Part shown: positions 57,308 to 64,000 of the stretch, piece after piece
How positions within the stretch are numbered: the stretch's first letter is position 1
Layout of the letters: each line of letters opens with the position of its first letter
Assembly: GCA_038405435.1 (NCBI GenBank)
Contig: JBBYHZ010000001.1
Length of the DNA: 64,000 nt
Reading direction: 5' to 3' (one strand)
DNA from: Dryocola clanedunensis_A
GTDB taxonomy: Bacteria > Pseudomonadota > Gammaproteobacteria > Enterobacterales > Enterobacteriaceae
Notes under the pieces: generated by a model
What the model saw: only the letters and a program-made list of their open reading frames with translations
Told to the model about the DNA's origin: nothing
Database searches by the model: none
Position numbers and translations under genes: made by a program

Positions 57308-57340
57308 GTGAAAAATATACTACTTGTTTGTGCGGCGGGC
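57308..57340 (+). pseudogene. 5' stub of a PTS lactose/cellobiose-type EIIB gene
   Basis: After a good ribosome site (AGAGGG), a GTG opens a frame reading MKNILLVCAAG, the typical beginning of a cellobiose/lactose EIIB, including the Cys that carries phosphate in this family. The usual MSTS phosphate-binding loop should follow, but from about 57341 the frame reads unrelated sequence and stops at 57385. The junction coincides with the 3' end of the convergent HdeB-like gene (stop at 57351). I infer that the rest of the PTS genes was deleted when the acid-resistance block arrived. Confidence 0.75.
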
Positions 57341-57350
57341 ATCACCCGTG

Positions 57351-57674
57351 CTAATTCAGGGAATGCACCTGCTGATAGGAGATGAGTTCCGAGCGCAACG
57401 ATCTTAGGGGTGCATCAGGCTGCTGATGGCAAAGTTGGGTGAGGATGGGGGTCAGCACCAGCTCGGCTTCGTTAAAATCCGTCCATTCTCGCGCAGAGGA
57501 AGGCGGCCGTTCATTCACCAACCAAATCACCATGGGAGTCCGGGCACGGTTATCCATCGCGAGGTAGTCACGGCAGCGTATAATTCCTTTTGCCCCATCG
57601 CTGGGACCGCAAACGGGGGGAAGACATGCCAGCAAAAATGCCAGACATAGGGGCAGATGGCAAAAAGTCGACAT
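57351..57674 (-). CDS. HdeB-like periplasmic protein
   Basis: This 107-residue protein has a hydrophobic signal-like N-terminus (about 1-22; LPLCLAFLLACLPPVCG) and an HdeA/HdeB-type domain. Cys34 (RCRDYLAMD) and Cys82 (TQLCHQQPD) match the single disulfide of HdeB, with PMVIWLVNE matching the TPVAWWMLHE region. HdeB proteins unfold at low pH and chaperone periplasmic proteins. It is distant from the second HdeB encoded at 63444, so this is a divergent paralogue. It is divergent from evgA. Confidence 0.75.
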   Translation of the reverse strand: MSTFCHLPLCLAFLLACLPPVCGPSDGAKGIIRCRDYLAMDNRARTPMVIWLVNERPPSSAREWTDFNEAELVLTPILTQLCHQQPDAPLRSLRSELISYQQVHSLN

Positions 57675-58006
57675 TTTTATTCCGCTAATGGCGTGGTATT
57701 AAATATAATAAAGCCAGCCCTTGCGGCCCTGGCGGTAATTCCCGCGCAGAATACTCCTCCTGCAAATATTAAACACAAGAGCCAGCCTTTATATTGGAAG
57801 GATTAATCCTACAGTCGTAGGATTAAAGCCACAAAATAATGTTAATGGTTTGCATTAAAAATATAAAATAAATGTACTTCTCAACATCCCAGACTGCCTA
57901 TGTTAAGATCTTATTAACTCAGGATCATCACTCAAAAATTATAATACCGTAGCGTCATCTGCTTCTGGCATCGCCATCTCTTTTTTACATCAGGATATAA
58001 TACGCA
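57675..58006. promoter_or_regulatory. AT-rich divergent region between HdeB-like gene and evgA
   Basis: This 332-bp region without a supported ORF is AT-rich, especially 57830-57960. It must hold promoters for the HdeB-like gene and for evgAS, and contains the inverted repeat described at 57805-57828. Confidence 0.5.
57805..57828. promoter_or_regulatory. Putative EvgA operator (perfect inverted repeat)
   Basis: TTAATCCTAC, AGTC, GTAGGATTAA is a perfect repeat with 10-bp arms and a 4-base spacer. The core TCCTAC-N4-GTAGGA fits the EvgA box of E. coli as I recall it (TTCYTAC-N4-GTARGAA type). It lies 131 bp from the HdeB-like start and 178 bp from evgA, suited to control of both. Confidence 0.6.
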
Positions 58007-58621
58007 ATGAACGCGATTATCGTTGACGATCATCCCCTGGCGCGGATCGCCATCCGCAACCTTCTTGATACCAACGGCATCACCGTCACCACCGAGCTGG
58101 ACAGCGGCGAACATGCTGTTCACACCGTCGAAAATATCAGGCCCGACCTGCTGATCGTGGATGTCGACATCCCCGGCATCAGCGGTATCGAAGTGCTGGA
58201 GCAGTTACGCAAACGCCGCTATGCCGGAATAATTATTGTTATCTCAGCGAAAAACGAATTGTTCTACGGCAAGCGGAGCGCGGAATGCGGTGCGAATGGG
58301 TTTGTAAGTAAAAAGGAAGGCGTGAACAATATTCTGGCAGCAATAGAAGCCGCTAACAGCGGCTACAGCTATTTCCCCTTCTCGCTCGAGCGTTTTAGCG
58401 GTGCCGCCGTTACCGAGCAGGATAAACTCGATACGCTCTCTACCCAGGAGATGAAAGTATTACGCTATATCCTTAATGGTATTGATTACACCACCATTGC
58501 CAGCAAAATGAACATCAGTAATAAAACCGTCAGCACCTACAAAAGCCGCCTGATGGAGAAATTAGAGTGTACCTCATTAATGGAGCTCTATGATTATGCG
58601 CAAAGAAATAAAATAGGATAA
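58007..58621 (+). CDS. evgA: Response regulator EvgA
   Basis: This 204-residue NarL/FixJ-type regulator has a receiver domain (about 1-120; phospho-acceptor Asp52 in IVDVDIPG, Lys in SKKEG). The LuxR helix-turn-helix spans about 140-200 (YTTIASKMNISNKTVSTYKS). It matches E. coli EvgA in length and along its whole length (MNAIIVDDHPLA; NKTVSTYKSRLMEKLECTSL). In E. coli it activates yfdX, safA, ydeO and the gad acid-resistance system. evgS starts 4 bp after its stop. Confidence 0.92.
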   Translation: MNAIIVDDHPLARIAIRNLLDTNGITVTTELDSGEHAVHTVENIRPDLLIVDVDIPGISGIEVLEQLRKRRYAGIIIVISAKNELFYGKRSAECGANGFVSKKEGVNNILAAIEAANSGYSYFPFSLERFSGAAVTEQDKLDTLSTQEMKVLRYILNGIDYTTIASKMNISNKTVSTYKSRLMEKLECTSLMELYDYAQRNKIG

Positions 58622-58625
58622 GAGC

Positions 58626-61600
58626 ATGTCGAGTTCTTCATTTTATTCTCTGATTTTATTTTTTTGCCTCAGCTACTCCGCCGTGGCCCAGCAGCTCACG
58701 CTTAAGAGTAATTTTCACGCCCCGGTGGCGGACCTGAAGTTAAACGCACAGGAGCGGCAGCTGCTGGCGAGTAAAAAAAGGCTGACGGTCGGCACCTGGC
58801 TGCCGGAGGTTTCCCCCATCGTCTATGAAAGCAGCGGTGAGGATTACCTTGGGGTCAACGCAGACTATCTCGCCTTAATGCAAAAAAGCCTGAACGTGAA
58901 GGTCATCATTAAGCAGTACGCCAGCCAGCAGCAGGCGCTGGCGGCGCTGGCCCGCAACGAAGTCGATACTCTACTCACCCAGCTGTCGCACGAGAAAGAA
59001 GTGGGTAAGCACCTGCTGCGCTCTCCGGCGCTGATAAAAACCTGGCCGACGCTGGTGACCACGCTGAAAAATACCCTCCAGCCGCTGGCGACGCGCAAAA
59101 CCGTGAACGTCGCCTGCGTAAGGGATTGTGCGTTTATGGGCGCAATCAACGCGGCATTCCCCCATGCCCACATTAATCTTTACGATACCGATTATCAGGC
59201 CATGTCATCGCTGATAAGCGGGGAGAACCAGTATTTTATCGGCAATAACATCACCACCAGCCACTGCATCTCCCGCTATTTCTCGCAGTCGCTGGTCGTC
59301 ACGCACTACTTCAACCAGCAGGAGCAGGACAACTATTTTGTCACCAACCGGCATCAGCCGCTGCTGCGCAATATCCTTGAGCGTTTCATCCTGTCGATTG
59401 GCAACGATATCCATATGCGGATCATGCAAAACTGGCTGAACCGCGGCAATCTTTCCTGGCTGAATACGCCCCTCTCTTTTAACGCCGATGAAAAGGCCTG
59501 GCTTGAGAAGCACGCCAGAGTTCGGGTGTTGATTAATCCCTATTTCCCCCCCTTCACCCTTGTCGATCGGGACGGAGAACTGCGCGGCATCATGGGCGAC
59601 CTGCTCAATATTATTAAGCTGCAAACCGGTCTGGAATTTGAGGCCGTACTGGTGCATTCCAGCAGCGAGCAGGAGAAAGCCATGTCTCGCAGCGGCTGGG
59701 AGATGTTCCCCGCAGCCGTCTCCGGCAGCGAGCAGCCAGCCTCCCCCGCGTTTAGCGATCCGGTGATAAACGTCTCCTTTGTACTGGTCACCACGCACCG
59801 CGAAGCCGCCGACAGCCTGCTGGCAAAACCGCGGCGTATCGCGCTGCCGGTCGGGCGGTATATGGCGCTGGATCTGAAACAGCGCTATCAACAGGTTGAG
59901 TGGGTCGGTGCCAATGACGTGGCCGCCGCGATGAAAATGCTCAGTGAGGGCAAAGTCGACGCGGTTGTGACAACCGAGCTGTCCGCCCGCTATATGATTG
60001 ACCACTACTATCCGCAAAGCATGCGCTACCAGCGTCTGCCAGGCATGCCCGCAGCCGCCATTAGCTTTGTTATGCCGCCCGATGAGCCGCAGCTTAAATC
60101 CATTGTGAACAAGGCGCTGCAGGCCATTCCGCCACGTGAGATCCTTCAGATGACCGAGAAGTGGTCGAAAATCTCCACCGTGCAGATTGATACCTGGCAG
60201 CTTTACAGCAAGCAGTTCTATCAGGTCGTGGCCTTTGCGCTGGTGCTGATTGTCATCAGCCTCGGCTGGGCGCTCTCCCTCTCCCGCGAAGTACGTAAAA
60301 GAAAGCAGTCGCAGCAGCTGCTTGAAGAACATCTTCGGCTTAAAGAGACGCTCTCCCACGAGCTGGAAGCGGAAAAAGATAAGGCGATTCAGGCGACGCG
60401 GGCAAAAAGCCGTTTCCTCGCCAGCATGAGCCACGAGCTGCGCACGCCGGTCAGCTCAATCGTCGGCTTCTTAGAGCTGATTTCAGGCAACGAACTCACC
60501 CCCGGCCAGCGCAAAGAGGCCATTGCCCTGACCGGCGCGACCGCCCAGTCGCTGCTGGGGCTTATCGGCAAGATCCTTGATGTGGATAAGATTGAGTCCG
60601 GCAAATACCAGCTCGTGCGGCAGTGGACGGACATTACGCCCCTTGTCGATCTGCAGTGCCACTCGTTCGATGCGCTTGCCCGCCAGAAGGGCATCGCCCT
60701 GCGCTGCGTCAGCCATCTTGCGGCCAGCGAACGGGTGCTGATTGACCCGCAGGCGCTGCGACAGATTCTCACTAATCTGGTGGGCAACGCGCTGAAGTTC
60801 ACGGAGCAGGGACACATCGACGTTTCCGCCCGCCTTATGCCCGATATCGACCAGCACGGTACGCTCATCCTGACGGTCAGCGACACCGGCTGCGGCATCA
60901 GCGAGGAAGAGCAGTCGACGCTGTTTCACCGCTACGCTCAGGCCCGGCAGGGACGCGCGCAGACTGGCTCGGGCCTGGGGCTGGTTATCTGCAAAGAGCT
61001 GGTGTCTCTGATGGAGGGTCACCTCGGGATGACAAGCCTGCCGTCGCAGGGAACAACCTTCACCATCACGTTGCCTGTAGAGACTGCCCGACAAGTGCCA
61101 ACAACGGCTCCGGATGCACCGTCGTCAGCCGCGCCGCTTCACCGGCTGTCCATTCTTATCGCTGACGACAATCCAACCAACCGCCTGCTGCTCAAGCGCC
61201 AGCTTAATACTATCGGCTATAGCGTGGATGAAGCCTGCGACGGTGAAGAGGCGGAAGCCAGGGTCACGAGTAAGCACTATGACCTGCTGATCACCGACAT
61301 GAATATGCCGAAAAAAGATGGCCTGGCGCTCGCTGAATCTCTGCGTCGACAGCACTACAGGCTGCAGATCTGGGGGCTGACCGCCAGCGCACTTTCCAGC
61401 ACGCGGGAGCAGTGTCTGCAAAGCGGCATGGACCGCTGCTTGTTTAAGCCCGTCTCAATCCAGTCCCTGGCGGATGAGCTGAACACACTTGATGCGGGCC
61501 ATCGATCATCCTGCGTCACTCAGCATCTGAAGCTCAGCATCCTGACCGAGAATACCGGCGGGGATCGCGCGTTGATGAATGAAATCCTCGAAACCTTCCG

Positions 61601-61859
61601 CGAAGCGTCAGCTAACGATATTCAGGCCGCTGAATTAGCGGTTGAGCAAGGCGATCCGCAGGCGTTTCTTCGTGCGCTGCACCGCCTGCATGGCTCGGCG
61701 CAAATCCTGGAGATCGGCACGCTGCAAAGCCTGTGTGAACCTTTTGAATCCCGCCGCCATCACTCTTTGTCGCAGGCTGAGTGCCAGGCAGCGCTGCAGC
61801 ACGTCACCGCAATCATGAAAGATATAGAGGTCGAGATCGACAGCTTAATCAGCCATTAA
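58626..61859 (+). CDS. evgS: Hybrid sensor kinase EvgS lacking the PAS domain
   Basis: This 1077-residue inner-membrane phosphorelay sensor is shorter than E. coli EvgS (1197). It has a signal peptide (about 1-21) and two periplasmic SBP-type Venus-flytrap domains (about 45-275 and 290-520). One membrane segment (about 533-553) leads into a short coiled linker and the HisKA domain with His603 (MSHELRTPVSS). The ATPase domain (GNALKF, DTGCGIS, GSGLGLV), receiver (Asp891) and HPt domain (His1022, HRLHGSA) follow. Only about 50 residues separate membrane and His603, so the cytoplasmic PAS domain is missing. Confidence 0.93.
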   Translation: MSSSSFYSLILFFCLSYSAVAQQLTLKSNFHAPVADLKLNAQERQLLASKKRLTVGTWLPEVSPIVYESSGEDYLGVNADYLALMQKSLNVKVIIKQYASQQQALAALARNEVDTLLTQLSHEKEVGKHLLRSPALIKTWPTLVTTLKNTLQPLATRKTVNVACVRDCAFMGAINAAFPHAHINLYDTDYQAMSSLISGENQYFIGNNITTSHCISRYFSQSLVVTHYFNQQEQDNYFVTNRHQPLLRNILERFILSIGNDIHMRIMQNWLNRGNLSWLNTPLSFNADEKAWLEKHARVRVLINPYFPPFTLVDRDGELRGIMGDLLNIIKLQTGLEFEAVLVHSSSEQEKAMSRSGWEMFPAAVSGSEQPASPAFSDPVINVSFVLVTTHREAADSLLAKPRRIALPVGRYMALDLKQRYQQVEWVGANDVAAAMKMLSEGKVDAVVTTELSARYMIDHYYPQSMRYQRLPGMPAAAISFVMPPDEPQLKSIVNKALQAIPPREILQMTEKWSKISTVQIDTWQLYSKQFYQVVAFALVLIVISLGWALSLSREVRKRKQSQQLLEEHLRLKETLSHELEAEKDKAIQATRAKSRFLASMSHELRTPVSSIVGFLELISGNELTPGQRKEAIALTGATAQSLLGLIGKILDVDKIESGKYQLVRQWTDITPLVDLQCHSFDALARQKGIALRCVSHLAASERVLIDPQALRQILTNLVGNALKFTEQGHIDVSARLMPDIDQHGTLILTVSDTGCGISEEEQSTLFHRYAQARQGRAQTGSGLGLVICKELVSLMEGHLGMTSLPSQGTTFTITLPVETARQVPTTAPDAPSSAAPLHRLSILIADDNPTNRLLLKRQLNTIGYSVDEACDGEEAEARVTSKHYDLLITDMNMPKKDGLALAESLRRQHYRLQIWGLTASALSSTREQCLQSGMDRCLFKPVSIQSLADELNTLDAGHRSSCVTQHLKLSILTENTGGDRALMNEILETFREASANDIQAAELAVEQGDPQAFLRALHRLHGSAQILEIGTLQSLCEPFESRRHHSLSQAECQAALQHVTAIMKDIEVEIDSLISH

Positions 61860-61900
61860 AAAAACCTGGTCGGGCAGAGTGAGTTGCCCGACCAGGAAAA
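61857..61900 (-). terminator. yfdX terminator, overlapping the evgS stop
   Basis: A perfect stem CCTGGTCGGGCA / TGCCCGACCAGG is flanked by an A-run at 61857-61864, which is a T-run for minus-strand transcripts leaving yfdX. It ends flush with evgS and may serve both genes. Confidence 0.88.
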
Positions 61901-61938
61901 GCACATCCCTGTCGCCTTCTCAGGAAAGAAAGTCAGGC

Positions 61939-62571
61939 TTAGTTACCCGCCACCAGCATTTCGCTGTCCACGACGATGCCCTCTTCTGCGCCTTTCAGCA
62001 CCAGATTCGCTTCGTAATATTTGCCGCCTTCCAGCAGTTTCTGCGCCTGAGCAGCTGCTTTACGGGTCTGCTTTAGCGGCATCAGATATTGAGTTTCAAC
62101 TACACCAATTCCGGCCAGGCGCAGCGTGTCGACTGCACCTTTCTGGTCGCCCTTCGCCATTTTTGCGTTAGCGGCTTTGATGGCGGATTCCTTTTCCGGG
62201 CTGGCAATATAGTCCTCAGACAGCGCCACGGTGGCATTGATGACCACGTACTGGTCGTCAATCATCTTCGCTTTTGCATCGGTCTTCACAAACTTAGCCC
62301 AGGCGCTGGTGTCCCCGGCCAGCAGCGACACGGCATCATTGGTCAGCTTCTTCGCGCTGTCCGGCTGGCCGTGGAACAGCGCGAGGCGGGCGAACTGGAT
62401 GTCACGCATGGCGTTTGCGCCCTTCACCGCGACCTGCATCACGTCGGCAGCTTCCTTCTGTACCTTCGCCGTAGCAGCCTCAGTCTGCGCCGGGGTAGTG
62501 GTTGCTTCGGCCCAGACGGATGAGGAACTCAACATGGTTGCCAGCAGGCTCGCCAGAATAACTTTTTTCAT
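61939..62571 (-). CDS. yfdX: YfdX-family periplasmic protein
   Basis: This 210-residue protein has a signal peptide (about 1-21, SSSSVWA) and a helical YfdX domain (NAMRDIQFARLALFHG; AGIGVVETQYLMPLKQT). E. coli YfdX is strongly EvgA-induced, periplasmic and proposed to act as a pH-dependent chaperone. CAGGAG precedes the ATG. It lies between evgS and hdeD and converges on evgS. Confidence 0.92.
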   Translation of the reverse strand: MKKVILASLLATMLSSSSVWAEATTTPAQTEAATAKVQKEAADVMQVAVKGANAMRDIQFARLALFHGQPDSAKKLTNDAVSLLAGDTSAWAKFVKTDAKAKMIDDQYVVINATVALSEDYIASPEKESAIKAANAKMAKGDQKGAVDTLRLAGIGVVETQYLMPLKQTRKAAAQAQKLLEGGKYYEANLVLKGAEEGIVVDSEMLVAGN

Positions 62572-62730
62572 TATTTACTCCTGATTGAATGAGGTATTTG
62601 TCACCAGACAACGCAAGCATAAATAATAATTAACCAGCCTGAAATAAGAGCGCATGATGGATATTGCCAGCCCATTCTTACGGCTGACAGACGTAGGCGA
62701 CAGCGTATAATAAAAGTTCTCCACTCTTAT

Positions 62731-62745
62731 TTACGGCAACCGTAA
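62731..62745. promoter_or_regulatory. Inverted repeat in yfdX / hdeD divergent region
   Basis: TTACGG, CAA, CCGTAA is a perfect 6-bp inverted repeat in the 255-bp region between yfdX and hdeD. A half-site-like TTCTTACGG lies at 62675-62683. Either could be an EvgA or other acid-response site, although the spacing differs from the 57805 repeat. Confidence 0.35.
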
Positions 62746-62826
62746 CCCGCCCTACCATTCTTAGCATCAACCATTTATTAAATAAAAACACCGGCTGACT
62801 GGCTTTTATTTGATAGCGGAGAAATC

Positions 62827-63429
62827 ATGTTTATTTTTAATCACTACAGTCTGCGAGCGCTTAATGAAAGCACACGTCTTCATTATAAAAAGCATGCACT
62901 GGTCATGGCCATATTGCTTATTATTTGTGGCGTGTGCTGCCTTATTTATCCGTTCATCGCGGGTATGTATATCGCCCTGCTGAGCGGCATGATGTTTATG
63001 ATCTGCGGCTTTTATACGCTTTACAGCCTGATCGTCTTTCGCAAACAGCCCTGCAAATCCAGGCTCGCCTCGTGCTTTTTCGCCCTTGCCTGGCTGCTGC
63101 TCGGCTACTCGTTTATCGCCAGCCCGCAGGTCGGTCTGAACGCCCTGGCGATAATTTTATGCTGTCTGTTCTTCATCGGCGGGGTTGCCCGCATCGTTTC
63201 CGGTTTCACCATGCGCGGCCATACGGGCTACATCTGGAGCATCTGTATCGGTATTTTTGACCTGATAATAGCTGCCGTCTGGTCAGGCATGTCTCCTCAG
63301 CAGTCTTCTCAGTTCACCACCGCATTTATCGGCCTGGAGATGCTTTTCAGCGCGGGGGGATATATCGCTTTACGCATTAGCCTGGCGCGAGCACAGCGCC
63401 AGAAAATGATTATCAAAAAATCACGGTAA
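62827..63429 (+). CDS. hdeD: HdeD-family acid-resistance membrane protein
   Basis: This 200-residue inner-membrane protein has six predicted helices in three pairs (for example AILLIICGVCCLIYPFIAG, ALAIILCCLFFIGGVARIV) as in HdeD (DUF308). E. coli HdeD is needed for acid resistance at high cell density; its mechanism is unknown. GGAG precedes the ATG. It is the first gene of an hdeD-hdeB-gadB run with gaps of 14 and 24 bp. Confidence 0.9.
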   Translation: MFIFNHYSLRALNESTRLHYKKHALVMAILLIICGVCCLIYPFIAGMYIALLSGMMFMICGFYTLYSLIVFRKQPCKSRLASCFFALAWLLLGYSFIASPQVGLNALAIILCCLFFIGGVARIVSGFTMRGHTGYIWSICIGIFDLIIAAVWSGMSPQQSSQFTTAFIGLEMLFSAGGYIALRISLARAQRQKMIIKKSR

Positions 63430-63443
63430 ACACGGGAGTATTA

Positions 63444-63749
63444 ATGAACCACAGAAAAGTCATTCCGACATTCATTGCCTGCGCCGCTATTGCGCTATCT
63501 ATTAACAGTGCTTTTGCGCTTCAGGAAACCACGCCACAAAATATGACCTGTCAGAAGTTCACGGATATGAACCCTAAAACCATGACGCCAATTGCATTTT
63601 GGGTAGTCAATAAAAATACAGATTTTAAAGGTGGCGATTACATTGACTGGCATGAAGTGGAAACCGTGTCGGTTCCGCAAATGGTAAAACAATGCAATCA
63701 AAATCCGCACGCGAAATTAGGCGAACTCAATCTTAATGCCAAAAAATAA
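63444..63749 (+). CDS. hdeB: Acid-activated periplasmic chaperone HdeB
   Basis: This 101-residue protein has a signal peptide (about 1-25, NSAFA) and an HdeB domain with the disulfide pair Cys36 (MTCQKFTDMNPKTMTP) and Cys84 (MVKQCNQNP). It binds unfolded periplasmic proteins at pH 4-5. It lies between hdeD and gadB in a probable operon. Confidence 0.92.
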   Translation: MNHRKVIPTFIACAAIALSINSAFALQETTPQNMTCQKFTDMNPKTMTPIAFWVVNKNTDFKGGDYIDWHEVETVSVPQMVKQCNQNPHAKLGELNLNAKK

Positions 63750-63773
63750 CCTATCATTGATTAAGGATTAATT

Positions 63774-64000
63774 ATGACCATGCTGATTCAACCAGTCGAA
63801 AATGAAAATGACGATGTTTATGCTTCCGTAGATTTATCCCGCGCGCTGCCAAAAACAAAATTTCCCTGCAAGGAAAGAAACCCACGCCATGTTTTTCATG
63901 CCATTCAGGATGAACTCATGCTGGACGGCAATTCGCGACAGAATCTTGCAACCTTTTGCCAGACCTGGATTGACGATGAGATCCGCCAGCTGATGGATCT
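63774..64000 (+). CDS. gadB: Glutamate decarboxylase, N-terminal fragment (cut by window end)
   Basis: The first 75 residues are visible. The stretch DELMLDGNSRQNLATFCQTW and then RQLMDL matches the start of GadA/GadB. The first about 30 residues (MTMLIQPVENENDDVYASVD) differ from E. coli. The PLP enzyme converts glutamate to GABA and consumes a proton. AAGGA lies 6 nt before the ATG. Whether the gene is complete, and whether gadC follows, lies outside the window. Confidence 0.9.
   Translation, partial: MTMLIQPVENENDDVYASVDLSRALPKTKFPCKERNPRHVFHAIQDELMLDGNSRQNLATFCQTWIDDEIRQLMD

Noticed and set aside
57308..57385. The 25-codon frame starting at the EIIB stub as a real small peptide
   Set aside because: Only the first 11 codons look like a known protein; the rest overlaps the end of the HdeB-like gene on the other strand and looks random.
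59205..60434. 409-codon frame antisense to evgS
   Set aside because: Gly/His/Arg-biased shadow of the evgS frame; no start signal and no recognisable domain.

Overview
The window is a piece of an enterobacterial chromosome (family Enterobacteriaceae, most like the Enterobacter / Lelliottia / Leclercia group; the genus cannot be fixed from this sequence alone). Base composition is moderately GC-rich. From about 1.6 kb to 44.8 kb the gene content and order match the E. coli yqhC to ileX segment: yqhC-yqhD-dkgA, ygiQ, ftsP-plsC, parC, ygiW / qseBC, mdaB-ygiN, parE-yqiA-cpdA-yqiB-nudF, tolC-ygiBC, ygiD, zupT, FMN riboswitch-ribB, ubiK, hldE-glnE-ygiF, ygiM-cca, bacA, folB / plsY, tsaD, rpsU-dnaG-rpoD, mug and tRNA-Ile2 (ileX). 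The reading frames here are intact and close to the usual lengths. The main departures are an araJ-type exporter gene between ygiN and parE, and the absence of the fimbrial, glgS and yqiJK genes that E. coli carries between yqiC and hldE. In their place is a large inverted-repeat structure enclosing two REP-type hairpins.

Downstream of ileX (44.8 to 64 kb) the content is accessory. First comes an AT-rich block with an unknown small gene and a LuxR-type regulator, then a 1368-residue autotransporter. Next are a GH18 chitinase-like protein with no signal peptide, a short S-adenosylhomocysteine-hydrolase-like protein with altered active-site residues, and a prepilin-peptidase-like protein lacking the methylase-domain cysteines. 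A GH1 6-phospho-beta-glucosidase and a GntR/UTRA regulator follow. Divergent from the regulator is the first 11 codons of a PTS lactose/cellobiose-type EIIB gene, which stops abruptly at about 57341; this looks like a recombination scar where the sugar transporter was lost and new DNA joined.

From that junction to the window end lies an acid-resistance cluster: an HdeB-like periplasmic protein, the two-component/phosphorelay pair EvgA-EvgS, YfdX, and an apparent hdeD-hdeB-gadB operon, with gadB running off the window. EvgS is about 120 residues shorter than E. coli EvgS, and the missing part is the cytoplasmic PAS domain. A perfect 10-bp inverted repeat upstream of evgA resembles an EvgA operator. 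The cluster thus joins acid sensing (EvgS), a regulator (EvgA), periplasmic chaperones (HdeB types), a membrane protein (HdeD) and glutamate-dependent proton consumption (GadB).

The window starts inside a large uncharacterised, probably carbohydrate-active protein whose N-terminus lies outside.
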